Program-made: the position numbers and the translations under genes | Notes under the pieces: generated by a model | The model's database searches: none | What the model was told of the DNA's origin: nothing | The model's input: the letters and a program-made list of their open reading frames with translations, nothing else | Part shown: positions 33,570 through 42,031 of the stretch, in pieces | Position numbering within the stretch: position 1 is the stretch's first letter | How the letters are laid out: each line of letters opens with the position of its first letter | Assembly: GCF_902706035.1 (NCBI RefSeq) | Contig: NZ_CACSJA010000009.1 | Location: 62,001 to 126,000, forward strand | From: Pantoea sp. 18069 | Lineage (GTDB): Bacteria > Pseudomonadota > Gammaproteobacteria > Burkholderiales > Burkholderiaceae_C | Direction: 5' to 3' | DNA: 64,000 nt

Positions 33570-34331
33570 GTGAATGCCGAAACCCGCAAAGTGAACGCAG
33601 TTGCCAAACCCGCTGCAGCCAAAAAAGCCGCAGCGAAAGTATCTGCCAAGACCGCTACCCAGGCCGCAAAGGTGCTCGAGCCCAAAGCCGTGGCCCATTC
33701 TGTGCCTCCTGTGACCGTTGCTGCCGGCGGCCTCGCCCGCAGCACCCGTCCGTCCGCTCGGTTGGCCCAACTGACCGTACCCTCCATGGCCGCGGCTGCA
33801 GCCTTCGATGCCGCCAAAGCCAGCTACATCAACACCATGCCCACAACCATGCAAGCGCCTTCATTGATTGCTGCAAAGAAAGATCCTCAATTGGCAAACA
33901 ACTGGAAGACCAAATCTGCGGAAGAGCTGACCGACGCTGAAGTCCTGGCCATGCCCGAAGATGAGTACATGAACGACAAGCAGATGGCGTTTTTCCGCCA
34001 CAAGCTGGTGTTGCTCAAGCAGGACATGCACAACAACGCCGGTGAAACGGCAGAAAACCTGCGCGAGGACACCGTCGTCGTTCCCGATCCCGCCGACCGC
34101 GCGACCATCGAGGAAGAGCACGCGCTCGAACTGCGCACGCGCGACCGCGAACGCAAGCTGCTCAAGAAGATCGAGCAATCGATTGCGCGCATCGACGCCG
34201 GCGATTACGGCTACTGCGACGAGACCGGCGAGCCCATCGGCGTCGGCCGCCTGCTGGCCCGTCCCACGGCCACGCTGTCGCTCGAAGCGCAGCAGCGCCG
34301 CGAACTCAAGCAGAAGATGTTTGGAGACTGA
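33570..34331 (+). CDS. dksA: RNA polymerase-binding factor DksA with long N-terminal extension
   Basis: DksA binds the RNA polymerase secondary channel and, with ppGpp, reprograms transcription in the stringent response. The C-terminal 135 residues are standard: MNDKQMAFFRHKLVLLKQDM, the coiled-coil tip DPADRAT, then a globular domain. Two features stand out. The usual zinc finger C-x2-C...C-x2-C reads C-x2-T...S-x2-A (YCDETGEP, LSLEAQ), so three of four ligands are lost, as in the zinc-independent DksA2 of Pseudomonas. About 118 extra residues rich in Ala and Lys precede the core. The GTG start has GAGAGGAGA upstream. A shorter start closer to the core is possible but lacks a comparable site. 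Confidence 0.9.
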   Translation: MNAETRKVNAVAKPAAAKKAAAKVSAKTATQAAKVLEPKAVAHSVPPVTVAAGGLARSTRPSARLAQLTVPSMAAAAAFDAAKASYINTMPTTMQAPSLIAAKKDPQLANNWKTKSAEELTDAEVLAMPEDEYMNDKQMAFFRHKLVLLKQDMHNNAGETAENLREDTVVVPDPADRATIEEEHALELRTRDRERKLLKKIEQSIARIDAGDYGYCDETGEPIGVGRLLARPTATLSLEAQQRRELKQKMFGD

Positions 34332-34380
34332 GGGGAATTCATCTCCATGCACCAGGCCACTTGCGCTACGCTGATCCTCT

Positions 34381-36117
34381 ATGAGCACGGATGACAGCAA
34401 GCGAGGTGGCCTTTTCTCCAAGGTGGTGCGCTTTGTACGCCACCCCACGGTCTCTTGGTCGCAGCTCGACGTGCAAGCCGATGATCCGCTGGGTCAGGCC
34501 GACAAGCAGGTGCTGCGCCAGGCGCTCGAGCGCAAGCGGCGCAACGATTTCGTGCGCCAGCGCGAGTTCGATCAGTTGCGCAAGCTGCGCCAGCAGGAGG
34601 TGCAGTCCGCGGGCGTTGCCGAAAGCCTGAGCGAAAGCGCAAGCTCGCCGACCAGCTTCCAGAGCAGCCTGATACCACCCGATGCGCGCGCGGTCACGCG
34701 GCAGAAGATCGATGCGATCGAAGAGCAGATGTCCCAGCAATGGTGGCGCAACAAGCAGCCGGCCGATGCGTCGACGCTGCCCATGTACCTGCTCTCGACT
34801 TTCCCCCAAGCCGATTCCGTGCATGTCGCCGCAGCGCCTGGCGTGCCTGATGGCGAGGCGGCCCATGGCGGCGCGGATTCGCCGCCGGGCTTCGCGTTGA
34901 CCGCGCCGCTGGACTGGCATGTCGAAGCCGGTGACGCGCTCGAGCCCGCACCGCCGCTGTCCGCTGCGCAGGCCGGCGAGCCCGAACGCGCGGCGGTGAC
35001 GACGACTTTTGCCGTGACCGAACCGCATGATCCGCCCGACTGGGGCGCACAGGCGCGCCCGCTGCCATCGATCGGCGGGCCTGCGCCGGTGTTCGTGCAC
35101 GACCCGGACTTCGAACAGGCCGCGATTGCGTTCGCCAACGGCAATGCCGCGGGCGCAGAAGCATTGCTGCTGGCGTTGCTCGCCCAGCGCGAGGCGCAGC
35201 CCGACATGCAGCAGCCCGTGTGGCAGGCCTTGTTCGACCTGTACCGCGCCGTGGGCATGGCCGAGCGCTTCGACGTGCTGGCCATCGATTTCGCCGCGCG
35301 CTTCGGGCGTTCGGCGCCGCTGTGGTTTGCGTTGTCCGCGCAGCGCGGCTGGGTCGAGCCCGGCGCCGCTGCGGACGCGGCCGGGCCGGGGGCGCGCGCC
35401 TGGCGCTGGAACGCGCCGGCGCAGCTCACGCGCCAGTCGGTGGCCGCGCTGCAGCGCGCCAAGGCGGCGGCCCCCGCGCCCTGGACCCTGATCTGGACGG
35501 CGCTGGAGCACATCGACGCCGATGCGCTGGCGCCGTTCGAGGTCCTGGTCAACGAGTGGGCGCAGACGCCGGGGCAGATCATCTTCCTCGACGCGCCGGT
35601 GCTGGCCCAGCGCCTGCAGGCGCTGACCGTGTCCGGCGACCGCGAAGCGCCCGAGGACGGCTGGCGGCTGCGCATGGCGGCGCTGCGGCTGATGGCGCAG
35701 CACGACAGCTTCGAGCTGGTCGCGCTCGACTACTGTGTGACCTACGAAGTGTCGCCGCCCTCATGGACGCCACCGCGCAGCAGCTATCTCGACGCGCTCG
35801 AGGAAATGCCCGAAGCCACCGAGACGATGGCCCAGGCGCCGGCCGGCGGCGGGCTGGTCGGCTGCATCGAGGGCGATGCCATGCCCTGGCTCGTGCCTCT
35901 CGAGGCCCAGGCGCGCCGCGATCTGCCGCTGGTGGTCGATTGCTCCGAGCTGATCCGCCTGGACTTCGCGGCCGCGGGGTCGGTGCTCAACTGGTCGGCG
36001 CGCATGCAGGCCCAGGGGGTGGAACTGCGCTTCGAGCGCATGCACCAGCTGGTGGCGGTGTTCTTCGGCATGATAGGCGTCAGCGACCACGCCCGACTGC
36101 TGCCCCGCACTGACTGA
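34381..36117 (+). CDS. Uncharacterised STAS-domain protein between dksA and hslV
   Basis: The 578-residue cytoplasmic protein begins [22 protein letters not shown] and has a charged, Gln/Arg-rich N-terminal region (about 45-80). A low-complexity Ala/Pro/Glu middle (about 150-230) follows, then a helical section with tetratricopeptide-like spacing (about 240-330). The C-terminal STAS-like fold is [32 protein letters not shown], similar to MlaB and anti-sigma antagonist domains. An earlier segment ([18 protein letters not shown]) may be a second, degenerate STAS unit. Its function is not known to me. The conserved site between dksA and hslVU suggests a stress or envelope role. Confidence 0.75.
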   Translation: MSTDDSKRGGLFSKVVRFVRHPTVSWSQLDVQADDPLGQADKQVLRQALERKRRNDFVRQREFDQLRKLRQQEVQSAGVAESLSESASSPTSFQSSLIPPDARAVTRQKIDAIEEQMSQQWWRNKQPADASTLPMYLLSTFPQADSVHVAAAPGVPDGEAAHGGADSPPGFALTAPLDWHVEAGDALEPAPPLSAAQAGEPERAAVTTTFAVTEPHDPPDWGAQARPLPSIGGPAPVFVHDPDFEQAAIAFANGNAAGAEALLLALLAQREAQPDMQQPVWQALFDLYRAVGMAERFDVLAIDFAARFGRSAPLWFALSAQRGWVEPGAAADAAGPGARAWRWNAPAQLTRQSVAALQRAKAAAPAPWTLIWTALEHIDADALAPFEVLVNEWAQTPGQIIFLDAPVLAQRLQALTVSGDREAPEDGWRLRMAALRLMAQHDSFELVALDYCVTYEVSPPSWTPPRSSYLDALEEMPEATETMAQAPAGGGLVGCIEGDAMPWLVPLEAQARRDLPLVVDCSELIRLDFAAAGSVLNWSARMQAQGVELRFERMHQLVAVFFGMIGVSDHARLLPRTD

Positions 36118-36173
36118 ACATTGCGGCCCGCCGGGGCTTGCAATCCGCGCATCCACCCCCAAATGGCAACGCT

Positions 36174-36719
36174 ATGGAACAGTATCACGGCACCACCATC
36201 ATCAGCGTCCGCCGCCAGACGGCGAACGGCATTCAGGTCGCCATCGGCGGCGACGGCCAGGTCACCCTGGGCAATATCGTGGTCAAGGGCACGGCGCGCA
36301 AAGTGCGCCGCCTCTACCACGGCACGGTGCTCGCGGGCTTTGCCGGCGCCACGGCCGATGCCTTCACGCTGTTCGAGCGTTTCGAGGCCAAGCTGGAAAA
36401 ACACCAGGGCAATCTGACGCGCGCGGCCATCGAGCTCACCAAGGACTGGCGTACCGACCGCGTGCTGCGCCGCCTCGAAGCCATGCTGGCCGTGGCCGAC
36501 AAGCACGCCTCGCTGATCATCACCGGCAATGGCGACGTGCTCGAGCCCGAGCAGGGCATCGTCGCGATCGGATCGGGCGGCGCCTACGCGCATTCGGCCG
36601 CCAAGGCGCTGCTGACCAACACCGATCTGGGGGCGGCCGAGATCGTCAAGAAGTCGCTTGAAATCGCGGGCGAGCTGTGCATCTACACCAACATGCACCA
36701 CACCATCGAAACTCTCTGA
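36174..36719 (+). CDS. hslV: ATP-dependent protease peptidase subunit HslV
   Basis: HslV is the threonine peptidase core of the HslUV protease and degrades misfolded and regulatory proteins. The protein has 181 residues. The mature N-terminal nucleophile is Thr7, exposed by removal of the short propeptide MEQYHG before TTIISVRR. The rest follows the family: [38 protein letters not shown] and [16 protein letters not shown]. It is followed after 68 bp by hslU on the same strand. The start at 36174 yields the short propeptide typical of betaproteobacterial HslV. Confidence 0.97.
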   Translation: MEQYHGTTIISVRRQTANGIQVAIGGDGQVTLGNIVVKGTARKVRRLYHGTVLAGFAGATADAFTLFERFEAKLEKHQGNLTRAAIELTKDWRTDRVLRRLEAMLAVADKHASLIITGNGDVLEPEQGIVAIGSGGAYAHSAAKALLTNTDLGAAEIVKKSLEIAGELCIYTNMHHTIETL

Positions 36720-36787
36720 GCGCATCCCTGTTGCCCGCCTGCCGCGTCGGCAATGCCGCGCCGCAGGCCGATTGAACCGAGAACACC

Positions 36788-38101
36788 ATGTCAATGACTC
36801 CCCAGGAAATCGTCTCCGAACTCGACAACCACATCGTCGGCCAGCAGGGCGCCAAGCGCGCCGTGGCGATCGCGCTGCGCAACCGCTGGCGCCGCCAGCA
36901 GGTCGAAGGTGACCTGCGCCAGGAAATCACGCCCAAGAACATTCTGATGATAGGCCCGACCGGCGTAGGCAAGACCGAGATCGCGCGCCGCCTGGCACGC
37001 CTGGCCGATGCGCCGTTCATCAAGGTCGAAGCGACCAAGTTCACCGAAGTCGGCTATGTCGGCAAGGATGTGGACGCGATCATCCGTGATCTCGCCGAGA
37101 TCGCCGTCAAGCAGACGCGCGAATGGGAAATCCGCAAGCTGCGCGCGCGCGCCGAGGACGCGGCCGAGGACCGCATCCTCGATGTGCTGCTGCCCCAGGC
37201 GCGCACCAACGACGCGCCGATCGACAGCACGGCGCGCCAGGTGTTCCGCAAGAAGCTGCGCGAAGGGCAGCTCGACGACAAGGAAATCGAGATCGACCTG
37301 GCCGACGCGCGGCCGCAGCTTGAAATCATGGGCCCCCAGGGCATGGAGGAGATGGCCGAGCAACTGCGCGGCATGTTCAGCCAGATGGGCCAGGAGCGGC
37401 GCCGCACGCGCAAGCTCAAGATCGGCGAGGCGCTCAAGCTGCTGACCGACGAAGAGGCCGGCAAGATGGTCAACGAGGAAGACATCAAGGCCCGGGCGAT
37501 CGCCAACGCCGAGCAAAACGGCATTGTCTTCATCGACGAGATCGACAAGGTCGCGACGCGCCAGGAAAGCAGTGGTTCGGACATTTCGCGCCAGGGCGTG
37601 CAGCGCGACCTGCTGCCGCTGGTCGAAGGCACGACGGTGTCGACCAAGTACGGCATGGTCAAGACCGACCACATCCTGTTCATCGCTTCGGGCGCGTTCC
37701 ATCTGTCCAAGCCCAGCGACCTGATCCCCGAACTGCAGGGGCGTTTTCCCATCCGCGTCGAGCTCGAGTCGCTGTCGGTGCAGGATTTCGAGGCCATCCT
37801 GACGCAGACCCATGCGTCGCTGGTCAAGCAGTACCAGGCGCTGCTGGCCACCGAAGGCGTGACGCTGCAGTTCACGCCCGACGGCATCACGCGGCTCGCG
37901 CACACCGCGTTCCACGTCAACGAAAGCACCGAGAACATCGGCGCACGCCGGCTGTCGACGGTCATGGAACGGCTGCTCGACGAGATCAGCTTCGATGCGG
38001 CCCGCCTCTCGGGCCAGACCATCACCATCGACGCCGCCTATGTCGATGCGCGCCTGCAGACGCTGAGCCAGGACGAGGATTTGTCTCGTTTCATTTTGTG
38101 A
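36788..38101 (+). CDS. hslU: ATP-dependent protease ATPase subunit HslU
   Basis: HslU is the AAA+ unfoldase that feeds substrates to HslV. The protein has 437 residues. Walker A is GPTGVGKTE (about 57-65), the pore loop is in VGYVGKDVD, Walker B in IVFIDEIDK and the sensor/arginine-finger region in [12 protein letters not shown]. The I-domain lies between about 110 and 230. The C-terminus (SRFIL) is the docking peptide for HslV. The ATG at 36788 gives the common [13 protein letters not shown] start. The intergenic region behind it carries the mraZ promoter. Confidence 0.97.
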   Translation: MSMTPQEIVSELDNHIVGQQGAKRAVAIALRNRWRRQQVEGDLRQEITPKNILMIGPTGVGKTEIARRLARLADAPFIKVEATKFTEVGYVGKDVDAIIRDLAEIAVKQTREWEIRKLRARAEDAAEDRILDVLLPQARTNDAPIDSTARQVFRKKLREGQLDDKEIEIDLADARPQLEIMGPQGMEEMAEQLRGMFSQMGQERRRTRKLKIGEALKLLTDEEAGKMVNEEDIKARAIANAEQNGIVFIDEIDKVATRQESSGSDISRQGVQRDLLPLVEGTTVSTKYGMVKTDHILFIASGAFHLSKPSDLIPELQGRFPIRVELESLSVQDFEAILTQTHASLVKQYQALLATEGVTLQFTPDGITRLAHTAFHVNESTENIGARRLSTVMERLLDEISFDAARLSGQTITIDAAYVDARLQTLSQDEDLSRFIL

Positions 38102-38333
38102 CGTTTGCCGCGCAAAAAACGCGCTGGTGTTAACGCTTGTATACGCCTGACCGCACTTCGTGTGTGCATCTGCAGCCCGAGGGCGGTTGAGGTTTCACAT
38201 GCAGTGAATTGAGTAAGTGCTTATGGGGCAAGGAGTTTTTCCCCAAGGGCCGGTTTGGATTGCGTTCTAAGTCCTTGATTTCATTGCAAATAATTGTCAC
38301 ACCCCCTGTGGCCTCGCCGCGATTTGCTGCTAC

Positions 38334-38358
38334 AGTGGAAAAAAGTGCAATTAAGTGG
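38334..38358 (+). promoter_or_regulatory. MraZ operator upstream of the dcw cluster
   Basis: Three direct repeats start exactly 10 bp apart: AGTGG (38334), AGTGC (38344) and AGTGG (38354), within AGTGGAAAAAAGTG and AAGTGGTG. MraZ is known to bind three to four GTGGG-like repeats with this period in its own promoter. The 322-bp spacer 38102-38423 holds no gene; a confident -35/-10 pair was not found, although TTGTCA at 38295 is one candidate -35. Confidence 0.75.
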
Positions 38359-38423
38359 TGAAACTTGCCATTCCCGGCGGTTTTCGGCGGTGAACGGCAG
38401 GCAGCCAGTCCAAGGGCAATTCC

Positions 38424-38852
38424 ATGTTTCAAGGGGCCTCTTCGCTCAGTCTCGACGCGAAGGGTCGGCTTTCCGTGCCGACCCGGCATCGTGACGCCTT
38501 GAACGAGATGGCCGAAGGACAGGTCACGATCACCAAACACCCCCATGGTTGTCTCATGCTGTTCCCCCGGCCGCAGTGGCTGCTGTTTCGCGACCGCATC
38601 GCCCAGCTGCCGATGTCCGCGCAATGGTGGAAGCGGATCTTCCTGGGCAATGCCATGGACGTCGACATGGACGGGACCGGCCGCGTGCTGATCTCGCCCG
38701 AACTGCGCCAGGCCGTAGGCCTGACGCGGGACGCCGTGCTGCTCGGAATGGGCAACCATTTCGAGCTTTGGGACAAAGCCACTTATGACGCCCAGGAGGC
38801 ACAGGCCATGCAGGCCCAGATGCCCGACGTTTTCCAGGATTTTGCTTTCTAA
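38424..38852 (+). CDS. mraZ: Transcriptional regulator MraZ
   Basis: MraZ is an AbrB-type DNA-binding protein and the first gene of the division and cell-wall cluster, which it represses. The 142-residue protein has two SpoVT-AbrB units: residues 1-50 ([20 protein letters not shown]) and about 75-125 ([21 protein letters not shown]). The DxKGR and DxxGR motifs contact DNA, and both are intact. The three-repeat operator is 66 bp upstream. rsmH follows after a gap of 14 bp. Confidence 0.97.
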   Translation: MFQGASSLSLDAKGRLSVPTRHRDALNEMAEGQVTITKHPHGCLMLFPRPQWLLFRDRIAQLPMSAQWWKRIFLGNAMDVDMDGTGRVLISPELRQAVGLTRDAVLLGMGNHFELWDKATYDAQEAQAMQAQMPDVFQDFAF

Positions 38853-38866
38853 AAAAGGGCGTGCGA

Positions 38867-39796
38867 TTGAACCAGCCCCTCCAACACATTACGGTACTGC
38901 TCGACGAAGCGGTGGATGCACTGCTGGGCGCAGCAGGCGAGGCTCCCGCGGGCGAGTGGGTAGACGGCACCTTCGGCCGAGGGGGTCACTCCCGGCGCAT
39001 TCTTGAACGGCTCGGGCCGCAGGGCAGGCTCAGGGCCTTCGACAAGGATCCCGAGGCCATCCAGGAAGCTGCGCGCATCACCGATGCGCGTTTTTCCATT
39101 CAGCACGAGGGCTTTAGCCATCTGGCTGATCTGCCCACCGCCAGCGTGCAAGGCGTGCTGATGGACCTGGGCGTGAGCTCGCCCCAGATCGACACGCCCG
39201 AGCGCGGCTTCAGCTTCCGTTTCGACGCGCCGCTCGACATGCGCATGGACACCACGCGTGGACTGAGCGTGGCCGAATGGCTCGCGGACGCGGAAATGCA
39301 GCAGATTGCGGAGGTGATACGTGACTATGGCGAAGAACGGTTTGCTGGGCCTATTGCAAAGGCGATTGTTGCGCGGCGCCAGGAAAAAGGCCCTCTCGCA
39401 ACCACCGGCGAGCTTACCGAGCTCGTGGCTGGCGCCGTCCGCACGCGTGAGGCGGGCCAGAACCCCGCCACCCGCACATTTCAGGCTCTTCGGATTTTCA
39501 TCAATGCCGAACTGCAGGAGCTTGAGCAGGCGCTAGAGGCCAGCCTGCGCGTGCTCGCGCCCGGTGGCCGGCTGGTGGTGATCAGCTTCCATTCGCTCGA
39601 GGACCGCATCGTCAAGCAGTTCATCGCCAAGCACTCCAAGGAAGTGTTCGACCGCCGCGCGCCGTTCGCGCCGCCGACGCCGATGCGTCTGGTCGGGCTC
39701 GATCGCATCAAGCCCAGCGCGGCCGAAGTCGCGGCCAACCCGCGCTCGCGCTCGGCCGTGATGCGCGTGGCCCAACGCACCGAGGTGGCTGCATGA
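38867..39796 (+). CDS. rsmH: 16S rRNA m4C1402 methyltransferase
   Basis: RsmH methylates N4 of C1402 in the ribosomal P site. The protein has 309 residues. The S-adenosylmethionine site is visible as [16 protein letters not shown], and the catalytic core includes [13 protein letters not shown] and [16 protein letters not shown] prefer the TTG at 38867 (protein [16 protein letters not shown]), because AAAGGG lies 7 bp upstream. An in-frame GTG at 38861 would leave only 1 bp from that site. It is the second gene of the dcw cluster. A repeat element separates it from ftsL, where neighbouring species usually have tightly coupled genes. Confidence 0.95.
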   Translation: MNQPLQHITVLLDEAVDALLGAAGEAPAGEWVDGTFGRGGHSRRILERLGPQGRLRAFDKDPEAIQEAARITDARFSIQHEGFSHLADLPTASVQGVLMDLGVSSPQIDTPERGFSFRFDAPLDMRMDTTRGLSVAEWLADAEMQQIAEVIRDYGEERFAGPIAKAIVARRQEKGPLATTGELTELVAGAVRTREAGQNPATRTFQALRIFINAELQELEQALEASLRVLAPGGRLVVISFHSLEDRIVKQFIAKHSKEVFDRRAPFAPPTPMRLVGLDRIKPSAAEVAANPRSRSAVMRVAQRTEVAA

Positions 39797-39806
39797 AAAT
39801 GCGCCA

Positions 39807-39987
39807 CCCCCTGAGCGGCTCACGCGGCAGGCGCCGAGCCCGCTTCCCCCTCTCATCCTTCGGTGGAGGTGGGGGGGCCGCCCAGGCACGGCAGCCTCGC
39901 TGCGGGGCGGCCCTTGCTCGCTGCCCCCGTGTTGGGGCACGCCAGTTTCAGGGGCTGTGGGTGGTTGAGGCGGCATGGATAACTGAT
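39807..39987 (+). repeat. Interspersed GC-rich repeat, family A, copy 4, inside the dcw cluster
   Basis: The element begins CCCCCTGAGCGGCTCACGCG, has the long-loop hairpin (CCCCCTCTCATCCTTCGG... and GGTGGGGGGG), GCTGCGGGGCGGCCCTTGCTCG, and the tail GCCAGTTTCAGG to ATGGATAACTGA. It fills the 208-bp gap between rsmH and ftsL. An open frame through it from 39793 is made of repeat sequence and is not a credible gene. Confidence 0.87.
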
Positions 39988-40004
39988 GTGCAGAAAGGCC
40001 GGCC

Positions 40005-40289
40005 ATGCTGCGCCTGAACCTGATGCTGCTGCTGGCCGTCATGGCGAGCGCCATTTTCCTGGTGCATACGCAGTATGAGTCGCGCCGGCTGTTCACCGAG
40101 CTGGACCGCTCGGTCAACGAGTCGCGCCGACTCGCGACCGAAAACCAGCGCCTGGAAGTCGAAAAGCGCGCCCAGGCCACGCCCCAGCGCGTCGAAAGCC
40201 TGGCGCGCGACCAGCTCAAGATGCATTCCGCCACGCCGGCCATCACGCAGTACGTGCAGGACAACGCCCGTTCGGAGGCCGCGCAATGA
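40005..40289 (+). CDS. ftsL: Cell division protein FtsL
   Basis: FtsL is a bitopic division protein that forms the FtsQLB complex and activates FtsWI. The protein has 94 residues: one N-terminal membrane helix (LRLNLMLLLAVMASAIFLVH, about 2-22) and a periplasmic coiled coil (TELDRSVNESRRLATENQRLEVEK). Sequence conservation in the family is low, but size, topology and position between rsmH and ftsI are diagnostic. It overlaps ftsI by 4 bp (ATGA). A GAAAGG site lies 7-8 bp before the start. Confidence 0.93.
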   Translation: MLRLNLMLLLAVMASAIFLVHTQYESRRLFTELDRSVNESRRLATENQRLEVEKRAQATPQRVESLARDQLKMHSATPAITQYVQDNARSEAAQ

Positions 40290-42031
40290 CGCGCAGCGTG
40301 CTCTACACCTCCAGCCCCTTGCTCGCGAGCAAGACGCCGCTGTGGCGCAGCAAGATGATTGTCGCCATGCTGGCGCTGGGCTTCGTGGGTCTTGGGGCAC
40401 GCGCGGCCTATGTGCAGGTGTTCGGCAATGATTTCTTCCAGCGCCAGGGTGAAGTGCGTTTTGCACGCACGCTGGAGCTGCCCGCCAACCGCGGCCGCAT
40501 CCTCGACCGCAACGGCCTGATCCTCGCGTCCAGCGTGCCCGCGGCCAGCATCTGGGCGATTCCCGAGGACGTAGAGAAGGAAGACCCCGAAGTCCGGGCC
40601 AAGCTGCTGCAACTGGCCAAGCTGCTGGAAATGACCCCGGCCGCCCTGGATGCCAGGCTCGCCGACGAGGACAAGACCTTTGTCTGGATCAAGCGCCAGC
40701 TCGATTGGGACATCGGCGAGCAGATCAAGGCGCTGGCCATCAAGGGCATCTACCAGCGCAAGGAATACAAGCGCCAGTACCCCGAAGGCGAGCCCGCGGC
40801 CCACGTCGTCGGCTTCACCAATGTCGAGGACCAGGGCCAGGAAGGCATGGAGCTGGCGTTCAACAAGGAGCTCGGCGGCAAGGCCGGCTCGCGCCGCGTG
40901 ATCAAGGACCGCATGGGCCGGGTCGTCGAAGGCGTGGGCGAGGAAGTGCCGCCCATGGATGGCCAGGACATCCAGCTGTCTATCGACAGCAAGGTGCAGT
41001 ACTTCGCCTACCAGAAGCTGCGCGAGCAGGTGCTGGCCTTCAAGGCCAAGGCCGGCAGCGTGGTGGTGATGGACGCGCGCACCGGCGAGCTGCTGGCGCT
41101 GGCCAACTACCCGAGCTATGTGCCCGACAAGCGCAAGAACCTCACGGGCGAGCAACTGCGCAACCGCGCGATCACCGACGTGTTCGAGCCCGGCTCGACG
41201 ATGAAGCCCATCACCATAGGCATCGCGCTCGAGACCGGCAAGTTCAAGCCCGACACGCCGATCGACACCACGCCCGGGCGCATCAATGTGACCGGCTCGA
41301 CGATTTCCGACACGCACAACTACGGCCTGCTGACGGTGGCCGGTGTTATCCAGAAGTCGAGCAACGTCGGCACGACCAAGATTTCCCAGCAGCTCACGGC
41401 GCAGCAGATGTGGGAAGGCTTCTCGGCCGTCGGCTTTGGCCAGAAGCCGCAGATTGCCTTCCCCGGCGCGGCCAGCGGCCGCCTGCGTCCCTACAAGACC
41501 TGGCGGCCCGTGGAGCAGGCGACGATGTCGTACGGCTACGGCCTGTCGGCGAGCCTGCTGCAGATGACGCGTTCGTACACGGTGTTCGCCAACGACGGCC
41601 GGGTGATTCCCGCGACCATGCTCAAGCGCAATGAACCGCCCGTGGGCGTGCCCATCTTCTCCGAACGCACGGCCAACCAGGTGCGCCAGATGCTGGCGCT
41701 CGCGGCCGGCCCCGGCGGCACGGGCCAGAAGGCCCAGACCGTGGGTTACTCCGTGGGCGGCAAGTCGGGCACGGCGCGCAAGCAGGTCGGCAAGAACTAT
41801 GCGTCGGGCAAGTACCGCGCCTGGTTCACGGGCCTGGCGCCCGTGGACAAGCCGCGCGTGATCGTCTCGGTGATGGTCGACGAGCCCACCGCGGGCAGCA
41901 TCTACGGCGGCACGGTCGCCGCGCCGGTGTTCAGTGAAGTGGTCCAGCAGACGCTGCGGCTGATGGGCGTGCAGCCCGATGTGGCCGTGGTGCCCCAGAT
42001 CGTCGCCAACCCGGTGGAGGAGTCGCTGTGA
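40286..42031 (+). CDS. ftsI: Septal peptidoglycan transpeptidase FtsI (PBP3)
   Basis: FtsI cross-links peptidoglycan at the division septum with FtsW. The 581-residue protein has one membrane helix (about 23-45), a non-catalytic periplasmic domain with RGRILDRNG, and the transpeptidase domain. The active site is complete: Ser304 in STMK, Ser358-Ser359-Asn360, and Lys493-Ser494-Gly495 in GGKSGTA. The start overlaps the ftsL stop, and its stop overlaps the GTG start of murE, each by 4 bp. Confidence 0.97.
   Translation: MTRSVLYTSSPLLASKTPLWRSKMIVAMLALGFVGLGARAAYVQVFGNDFFQRQGEVRFARTLELPANRGRILDRNGLILASSVPAASIWAIPEDVEKEDPEVRAKLLQLAKLLEMTPAALDARLADEDKTFVWIKRQLDWDIGEQIKALAIKGIYQRKEYKRQYPEGEPAAHVVGFTNVEDQGQEGMELAFNKELGGKAGSRRVIKDRMGRVVEGVGEEVPPMDGQDIQLSIDSKVQYFAYQKLREQVLAFKAKAGSVVVMDARTGELLALANYPSYVPDKRKNLTGEQLRNRAITDVFEPGSTMKPITIGIALETGKFKPDTPIDTTPGRINVTGSTISDTHNYGLLTVAGVIQKSSNVGTTKISQQLTAQQMWEGFSAVGFGQKPQIAFPGAASGRLRPYKTWRPVEQATMSYGYGLSASLLQMTRSYTVFANDGRVIPATMLKRNEPPVGVPIFSERTANQVRQMLALAAGPGGTGQKAQTVGYSVGGKSGTARKQVGKNYASGKYRAWFTGLAPVDKPRVIVSVMVDEPTAGSIYGGTVAAPVFSEVVQQTLRLMGVQPDVAVVPQIVANPVEESL

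Noticed and set aside
38130..38759. Minus-strand frame of 209 codons over the mraZ promoter and gene
   Set aside because: It runs antisense through the MraZ operator and coding region without motifs.
39793..40017. 74-codon plus-strand frame overlapping the rsmH stop
   Set aside because: Almost entirely made of the family A repeat, and related copies elsewhere do not keep the frame. Translation is not excluded, but it is not supported as a gene.
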